DNA from: Spirometra erinaceieuropaei
Lineage: Eukaryota > Platyhelminthes > Cestoda > Diphyllobothriidea > Diphyllobothriidae
Length of the DNA stretch: 64,000 nt
Assembly (NCBI GenBank): GCA_902702965.1
Contig: CACRXP010000022.1
Location: 672,054-736,053 of the forward strand
Reading direction: 5' to 3'
Shown here: in pieces, positions 56,865-64,000 of the stretch
Numbering within the stretch: position 1 is the stretch's first letter
How the letters are laid out: each line of letters starts with the position of its first letter
Program-made: the position numbers and the translations under genes
The notes under the pieces: model-generated
Told to the model about the DNA's origin: nothing
Database searches by the model: none
The model's input: the letters and a program-made list of their open reading frames with translations, nothing else

Positions 56865-58305
56865 TGATTTTTATATTTGGCCACATTTTATAAGGTATTT
56901 CACTCTGCAGGGACAATTTAAACAGATAGTATGCACGGAGCTTATAACAAGAGGCAGTTAGAAATCCACAGGATTGTTTTGTCCGGACTTAAAACAGATG
57001 TAGACTGTGCGATAATATGTGTAAGTTTAGGAGATGTTTAGGGCAAATAGGTACAGTTTAAGGGGTCAGAGCGACTGGTCTAGATCCGGCTGCTCTGCTA
57101 TTCTGTGAATTTGCCGAAATTGATCTGCAGTTCTCAGCTTACTGAAGATTTTACAAGCTCAAAAGTATGCAATCGTCATAATAGCCTTCACTTAGGGAAG
57201 AGGAAGAGGTTTCAGATTACAGAAGTAATCGTTGAAGAAGATGGTTTAATGGAACCAGTATGGAATAGTTCTCGTAGGTGGTATGAATTCAAATGAAGAA
57301 TGCTACGTCGTCTAAACAAAAAATTGGTTAATTTAACGGCCCTTGGTTTCGTCTTTAAGTGCCGCATTCATTTTTGCGAAAGTGGCATCTCGGTGTAATA
57401 CGTCGGGATTGGCGTGCAGGCATACGACGATGTCATTCTCGGAAGGACACCTGAAAACTATCGTTAATGTGAATTTCAGCACAGTATAAAGCCTTCTCCT
57501 CCGTTTGGAATGGTCATCAGCCTGTCTTCTTTATCACGATTGTGACCAGAAGGCGGTTCAATGGAGTAACTGCTAAGTAATGCCTTTCGTCAAACACCTA
57601 ATTCATCTACCAGCTACTGAAAACACCCGCAGTCTTAATCTTCGAGCCCTTCAAGACAAGCGTCTCCACCCTGATTGTACCCAAATGTAGGACTGTCAGA
57701 GCGGTACGATTTCTTCTGAACGCTAAGCCAGACATGTTGCATGCTGGGGGAGTCCAGTTTGGTTTTACATAAATCAAACGATGGGAAGAACTATACAAGC
57801 CTCTTTTTCTCAGCGGGACATCTACCACTAGACTGCGCTGCATGGGCGCTAGCTGCATCCTTCACATTTTTAGTCTTTAAGAAACGTCTCTACGCCTTAC
57901 GGATTAAAACAATCAAGAAAAAAACAATACGTTTCGAGCTTCTTTCTCCCGAGTGCTCTTTTGCCCATTTTCGCCTCAGCCTTCTTCTTAGATCGTGTAT
58001 TCCCTTTACTATCTCCAGCTGTTGCGTTAGAGCTTCTGTGGAACTCTAAGCGTCTTCTCCCTATAACCCCCTTCCATGGGTTCATGTTAAACACGGAATG
58101 GTTAGATGATAGTTGGTAGCCCTCACGGTGCGGAAAACTCCCAGCTACCTGTCTTACGGGACCGGTAGTAATAGGGGGTATACGTGTGGGGCAAATGAAT
58201 GGAGGCGTAAATGGCGCTTGTAGTGTATGCCTGGAATTGACGCCCCTGCTAAAGTGAAAGCCTAATTTAAATAGGGGGAAAAATGCAAGAAGTGTATTGA
58301 AATGA

Positions 58306-58546
58306 GCATGGCTAATGAGAACGGTATGCGGAATAAATGCATTCTTATCCCAGATTTGCGTGTGGGGGGTGCAATGCAATGAAGCTATACAGGCATCTTT
58401 GTAGCGCCTCGTTCTCGGGACGGTTAAAGTGAACAAGAAAGTCACGCTGACAGGGCTTCTGCGCGTGCACTCCCAGACATAATGAGAACGCAATCACAGC
58501 TACTGAAATCGAGCAAGTAGGTACAATTGTAGAATCAGTAGGCAGG
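58306..58546 (+). repeat. Direct repeat, copy 1
   Basis: Closely matches 59084-59330 in the same orientation. The 3' 190 bp, from GTGGGGGGTGCAA through CTTCTGCGCGTGCACTCCCA to GTAGGCAGG, are near 88 percent identical by eye; the 5' part is weaker. A minus-strand open frame of 198 codons without an ATG at its start crosses this copy. Confidence 0.85.
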
Positions 58547-59083
58547 ACTCGATATAAGAAACCTCAAGCTACCCCCGCAAATGATCGCTGCCGGACTAAA
58601 CTGCAGCCGGCGCTGATCGCAAGGACGGAAAGTAAACACTCCGGGTCAGACTGGCTTATGAGACGCCTTGCTGCTGTAGTCTGAACGCAAGAGGTAGTAA
58701 GTGCGCGATGTGGTAGGTGAAGTGCGCCCAGTTCAAACCCAACAGTGTCAAAGCGTGGGGGGGTCCTAGTGACTTAAACTGGAAGTGCAGGAAAGGATCG
58801 CTAACTGGCCATGGCGGTGTTAACAAGGCGTCCCAGTTTTCACCAAAACCCCTGAGACCAAATACAACCCGGCTGTTCGTAAAGGCGGGGGGTGGAGGGC
58901 AAAACTCTGTCAATACGACTGATGCAGTGGGTGGAGTAGCGGTAGACACCCTATCTGCGCGTCGGTTATCCTTTCGTACACAATAACGCCGGACTCTGCA
59001 GGAGGTCTGGAGTAAAAAGACCCGTGGACGCAGACAAACCGACAAAACGGAGACCCGCGCCATTCCGCCTAGGATGGTAATGA

Positions 59084-59330
59084 GAAGCATGATGAATCAT
59101 AATTCGCCTGGGATAAATCTTTCGCCTTTTACTAAAGATTTACGAGTGGGGGGTGCAAAGCAATAAATCTATATAGACATTTTTGCAGCGCCTAGTTCTC
59201 GGGGCGGCTAAAGTGAACTAGAAAGTCACCCTGACGGGGCTTCTGCGCGTGCACTCCCAGACATTATGAGAACGTAATCACAGCTACTGAAATCGAGCCA
59301 GTAGGTACAACTGTGGAATTAGTAGGCAGG
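59084..59330 (+). repeat. Direct repeat, copy 2
   Basis: Partner of 58306-58546, start to start 778 bp apart. The sequence between the two is GC-rich and carries a 144-codon minus-strand frame with ATG (58656-59090) that resembles no family I know. The arrangement fits a composite or LTR-like element or a tandem segmental duplication. I see no TG...CA ends or primer binding site. Confidence 0.85.
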
Positions 59331-61080
59331 GCTACCAAATACAATCCTGCCCACGGGATAATGTTCAGTTATGGTTTTGCCCTATGTCAGTGAACGATCA
59401 CCACCTTCCTGTCGTAAGATCCTTCTTAAGGGCTTGCGAAGTGTACTGCCCAATAGTTTCCTAACGATCACATTTAATATTAAGTATAAAGCTCGGACAG
59501 GGAGCCACGCTTCTAATTGCTCGCGTATCTACTGATATTTATTAAAAGGCTCACGCAGTGGATGTGCCGGATCAGATCACCATAAATAAGTCAGATACAA
59601 TTGGAATTGTGTTTGTTTTCAACAATAAGTAAACAAAAACGATCTGTATCCCAGCATTTTTTAACATTCATGAGGTTTCTCATGATTCTCCGAGAGCCGA
59701 ATTTTTTTTCATGCCGACTCTCCATATTCCACCATCAATCGGCTAGTAAAAGCTGCATTTTTGTACTCGTCGCAGTGCTGGCTCTGAGAAAATATCATCT
59801 ATCACTATGGTTCGTACTTCAACCGTTTTTCTATACAATATTACCTCATTTTCGTGATGGCCTCAACAATTAATATTCAATATTTTTGTCTTCCCTAACG
59901 ATTTACCTTTCCGCCCCCAAATCCTTTTTTAATAAGCGACACTGGGCATGGTGTACACTCCAGGAATACACTGAGAAACATTGTTCTTAATGCACGTTCA
60001 GTCATTTAAAAAATGACTGTCCGTAAGGCTTAGCTCTCGGTTTCAGTCAAAATATATTGTGCTTGCCAGAATCTGGGCTTCACACCACTTTTTGACTGCG
60101 CACGCTCACTCAAAAATCTTAAGCTACACCGACACGCGCGTGCTGACAAAGGTGATGGGGGCTACCTTCTCTAAATTAGACCCACTGTCTCAAATGAGCT
60201 TTATGGTCTGGACACAATCTTTACGAAAATTCATGTTTCGCCTCAGTTATCTTCTCGCAATACAGGAGAGCATTAATTGTTTTGTTGAGTAACCTCGTGG
60301 TTATTTAGATAATGAGATCCAACTGCGTAAACCGTCGTAACGCCCAAATGAGGAAGCGTCGCCGACTCACGAACGGTATTGAAGGGAGCTGTGGATTGTT
60401 TTATCTCAGAAGAGCCGGCTGCATCGAACAGTCTGTCCAAAGTTCATGAATCTCGAAATGCGTGGAGTCAGGAAATACAGGCATTCAGGACATCATACGA
60501 AGTAGGATAGTAAATGGAAAATATAATTTATTATCAACTATAAAAATTATGAAGAACTATTACAAAAAGAGGAATAGGAGTGAAACGGAAAAATGACCAG
60601 AAGGACTTATCGTGGGTTGGCAGGAGACTGTTCGCCCATTGACTGCTACACCGTCTCTGAGGTCTCAGAGACACCTTTCAGTATCAAAATGGCCACCGGC
60701 GATTTTACTGTCACCTAAACGGGCTGAACTTCGAACGCTTCCGCCTTAGAATTCGAACATTTAAGGGAACTTCTCACTTTTCAGATTTGTTCTAACTATA
60801 CACGGTCAACAACAATATTTTATGGAACGTACTTTATACTACTGATGCCCCACTCGGTTCGTGAATGTCCATCGAGGTTTATTCACATATGATTACGCAC
60901 TACTTCACGGTTGCCCTCTTGTTTACTTGAATTCAGTATATTCAAGGTAGGTCAGAAGAATCCTATTTACAGAAATACGGACTCAAACAAGCTCATATTT
61001 ACATAGCACTTGCGGTTCCTTATGTAAGTGACTAATATTCAGTAAATATGTGATCATAAAGCATAGATTTGCCAAGTCTT
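59331..61080 (+). other. Intergenic region, no gene recognised
   Basis: AT-rich with short frames only. A perfect palindrome GTCTCTGAG-GT-CTCAGAGAC lies near 60653-60672. Confidence 0.5.
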
Positions 61081-61089
61081 CTGCTGAAT

Positions 61090-61400
61090 TTTCCAACCTT
61101 CTCCTCTCAAACAATCGAATGCGGCACTTTGTTCCATTCTTCAACCGCCTTGTTGGAGAAGAGATTTATCTGCACTTCACGTTTGGCCTAGCATGCTACC
61201 AATTTGTATTGGTGACTTAGAAAACTGTCGTTTGTGCCAATTCAAAATAGCCACCAAATTGAAGCGCACGGTCCGTCTATCTGGTGACCCTAAAGCCTAT
61301 GCTCATATTACCTCTTTATTGTCCATAAGACAGAGTGAACATTCTAGGCCTTTCTGGCCGCCTTTTTAGGCAGCCATTTTAATCCACCGACAACTTTGGC
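61090..61400 (-). pseudogene. Degraded LINE 3' tail
   Basis: The minus strand reads REVQINLFSNKAVEEWNKVP then SIV and FSRRLGKSML, the eroded form of the RFFSxRVVxxWNxLPxxVV...FKxxLDK tail of CR1/L2-type LINEs. A stop and a frameshift interrupt it. An upstream segment YGQxRGNMSIG may correspond to the YRRxRGDMI motif. Confidence 0.55.
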
Positions 61401-61850
61401 CGCTCTTCGTTATATGTACTCCAGAAGAGAAAAATCTTGTTTCATCCAAGAGCGTCACGCCTGAACGCAATATTTTAACATTGGCCGAACAGATGTCTCT
61501 AATACTACACCAGAAATCTTTTCTTAAAAATTAGAGAAAGATTGCCCGTTCGCGCCTAGGACACCCATAACCTTCTTTGGTATTTTGACATAGTAACGTG
61601 ATTGTTTGAAAATGGGCGTCATCTACACCTAGGTGTCTTATCTCGTTAAGTGTTTTAGTTAAGTAATCTCCGGCAAAGTGAGGATGTTCAACTTTCTCCG
61701 TCTTATTATTGCATTGTAAGTGATTTACTTGGAATTTGCTAAAGTCGAGATTAGGAGATCAATCAGCACACAACTGGTGCATACGATTTGAATCATTTTG
61801 CAACTGCAGCGTATCTTCAATCTTTCTTCATTGATTTTCGTAGTCTGAGA

Positions 61851-61902
61851 AATGCCAAAGCAGTTGAATTAGCCTCGAATATGAGGCTAATTTGTTGGCA
61901 TT
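61851..61902 (+). other. 52-nt imperfect hairpin
   Basis: AATGCCAA pairs with TTGGCATT at the base and AATTAGCCTC with GAGGCTAATT near the tip. An asymmetric internal loop lies between them, with a 6-nt GAATAT terminal loop. No flanking transcript is known. It could be a chance or transposon-derived palindrome rather than a small RNA precursor. Confidence 0.4.
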
Positions 61903-64000
61903 GGTACTGAAAATCCTTTCAAATATGCTTTTCAGACTTTTCGGTTTCGATCTTCAGCTACATCTCACCGATCTAACCCATTACACCAGACTGCTAGTAA
62001 AAAGTGCTTGTCGTCACAATTGCTGCTTCTTGCATAACAAGTGGAAATGACAATTCTTTCTAACATGAATTTCCCTCAGCCCGCTCTATCAAAATACGTC
62101 CTTCGTCTTTTCTTTTTCGCCGCCCCCCTCAGTATGTAATGGGAATCTGTCGGCGATCGACATTTAGTTCGACCCTCGAAAAGTTTCTGATAAGCTGCCG
62201 CACATATGAATCCCTGGGAATTTGCAATTTCATCATTCATTTCATTGAGTCATACGTCTTCAATCTGAATAAGGTCTTACTTCATCCTTCATTTTCTAGT
62301 CAGAGCTCCATTACGATCGTCCTTCGAGACACTGTTAGGATCTCTCTTGTTCTTACCTTGCACTAGTGATGTGTCGCCAACATTAAGACACACTTATTCT
62401 TCTATTTGTGCTGACAACCTTAAGCACGGAAAGTTCTTCCCTAGAGCTGGGGTCCACCTCCGTTTGGAACACATTAATTCAAATATAGCTATCCTTTCAA
62501 AGTGAATTTCAGTAGTGCTAGTCGTATTCTGTGCGCTAAGGGACCGTCTTTCGTGCTACCCACCTGACAGCCTATGATTCCTTAGCTTATTTCAAGGTGC
62601 CCGTGCGGGTACATGTTCTCTTTTCGGGGCCTTAGGTGGGCGTTTCGCAAAAATATTGATATGTCTGCCCACAGTGACGACCGCGGCCAAAACAATTTAA
62701 GTTTGCGACTTTATATCTTATAATATGGCTTCTTTAAAATAAAAAGGATAATTTGTCCTATTTGTGTTTCTTTTTCTTGAGGATTGCTTCCTCTTCTTTT
62801 GTTTAATGAAAATATCTGACCGTCCTAAGTTTGAAAATTCGCAAGGACACTCAATTAGAAAACATTCCTACCAGACACACTCAAATACTTCAGTTGCGGC
62901 TAATTAAACCTAAACTCTTATGGCATAGGTGACTGACATCTGCTCGCAGTAATATTTGTCCAAGTACTCCTCTCGTTAAGGCCCCGCCATGCAGGTCGTC
63001 CTTGTGTAATTTGGAGCCTTTCCATGTCCATCACTCACCATACTACAACCAACTCTAAACGCTACTTTCTCTTGACTTTCAAGCATGCCTGTGTATTGAC
63101 CAAGCTAAAAAGCTATGCTAGATCATTAACTGACCTGTCAGTTTTTAACAAAAAGACGACTTAATTTATCATGAACTCAATAAGCTCTTTACTTTCCTCA
63201 TCATTTCTGAGCACCCTTCTCCGTGATTACACAAAAGACTTATTCGGAATTTAGAGTCGTGTCATGTACTATTAATGCCATTTATCACTAGTGCGCTACT
63301 GTTACTAATAAATTGCCCGCCATCAGAATTCTTAATCCGCGGGGTCGCACAAAAATCTAACTCACCCGCCCACATCCTACATTCAGCGCTTGGTTTCGTT
63401 CGCTACGGCCTCCAATCAGCAACCGACATAACGGACGTGTCACTCAGAGACTCACGAAATGCAAAAAGCGCCCAAACTAAATTTTTGGAAAATAACCCGG
63501 ATACCATGACGCATACTCGATATGCACTTCGGTTTCGCTCAACGTTCGTCCTCATCGTAATCACTTTTGGCCGTTAAAATTTCGTGGCTTTACCTCACTC
63601 TCTGGACCACTCCCGATAATCTGCAGCCCAACGCTCGTACAAGCTTACTGCGACATTTCTGATTCGCTTGCCGCTCTGCGCCAGCAAGAACCGAAAAAAT
63701 CCGTCCAAAACCATGGCCTATAAATTACGCAGTGAAAGCTCTGGGAGCCTCATCTCCCGCACATCGACCTCTTGTCGTATTCCTTCAGTGTCAGTGTATT
63801 CTAGTATTCCATCTTTTACCGCTCTAAGCCTGTCCAATGCTCACGGTGGCACTGTCATGTTCTCGCACTTTCCTCTCTCTTCGCGCAGCAGTCAAGTTTC
63901 CCCGAATGTCTCAGCTAAAAGCCCGGATCATTTGTGGAAAGCCAACCCGATCCTATTGTTTAAATGTGGTCTTGTCAGTCTTGGTCTGCGTTTGACTCGC
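61903..64000 (+). other. Right end of window, no gene recognised
   Basis: Only short frames. The 100-codon frame at 63275-63577 has no family resemblance. Composition becomes slightly richer in C toward the end. Confidence 0.45.

Noticed and set aside
1..64000. CRISPR arrays, rRNA genes, bacterial operons or phage
   Set aside because: No regularly spaced direct repeats, no rRNA core sequences, and gene structure is spliced and eukaryotic.

Overview
The window is eukaryotic: sparse coding, long introns with clean GT-AG borders, and many decayed retroelements. The only gene I can support with confidence is a complete insulin-degrading enzyme (insulysin, peptidase M16A) on the + strand. I assembled it by hand from 20 exons between 13733 and 51998. 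The exons join in phase into 997 codons plus stop (human IDE has 1019 residues), and less than 8 percent of the locus is coding. The Penelope-like elements with a GIY-YIG endonuclease, the CR1/Jockey-like LINE remnants, the tRNA-derived SINEs, a TTAGGG-like tract and the intron sizes suggest a flatworm, possibly a diphyllobothriidean tapeworm. The lineage is an inference from recalled resemblance, not from a search.

Layout. 1-13.7 kb is an intergenic graveyard of repeats: a LINE reverse transcriptase remnant (- strand, 1.6-3.0 kb), a 5'-truncated Penelope-like element (- strand, 4.1-5.6 kb), a 330-bp inverted repeat (7.0-7.4 kb), a LINE tail (- strand, 9.5-10.0 kb) and a LINE endonuclease/RT remnant (+ strand, 11.0-12.4 kb). 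13.7-52.0 kb is the IDE gene. Its introns hold a second Penelope fragment (intron 8), SINEs (introns 9 and 12), an interspersed repeat copy (intron 6), inverted repeats (introns 5 and 14) and a telomere-like tract (intron 15). 52.0-64 kb is again without recognisable genes: a second copy of the intron 6 repeat ending in a (GT)18 microsatellite, a pair of about 240-bp direct repeats 0.78 kb apart, and a LINE tail near 61.1-61.4 kb.

The IDE protein keeps the inverted zinc motif HFCEH, the third zinc ligand exactly 76 residues further on, the exosite segment GHEASGSLLS and the C-half Arg/Tyr pair that contacts substrate. It should therefore be an active peptidase. It lacks a C-terminal peroxisomal signal and shows no obvious mitochondrial leader. 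I see no second gene, operon, CRISPR array, rRNA gene or clearly functional tRNA gene. I did not find a convincing undescribed biological system; the most unusual structures are the intronic telomere-like tract and the 350-bp-arm inverted repeat in introns 15 and 14.
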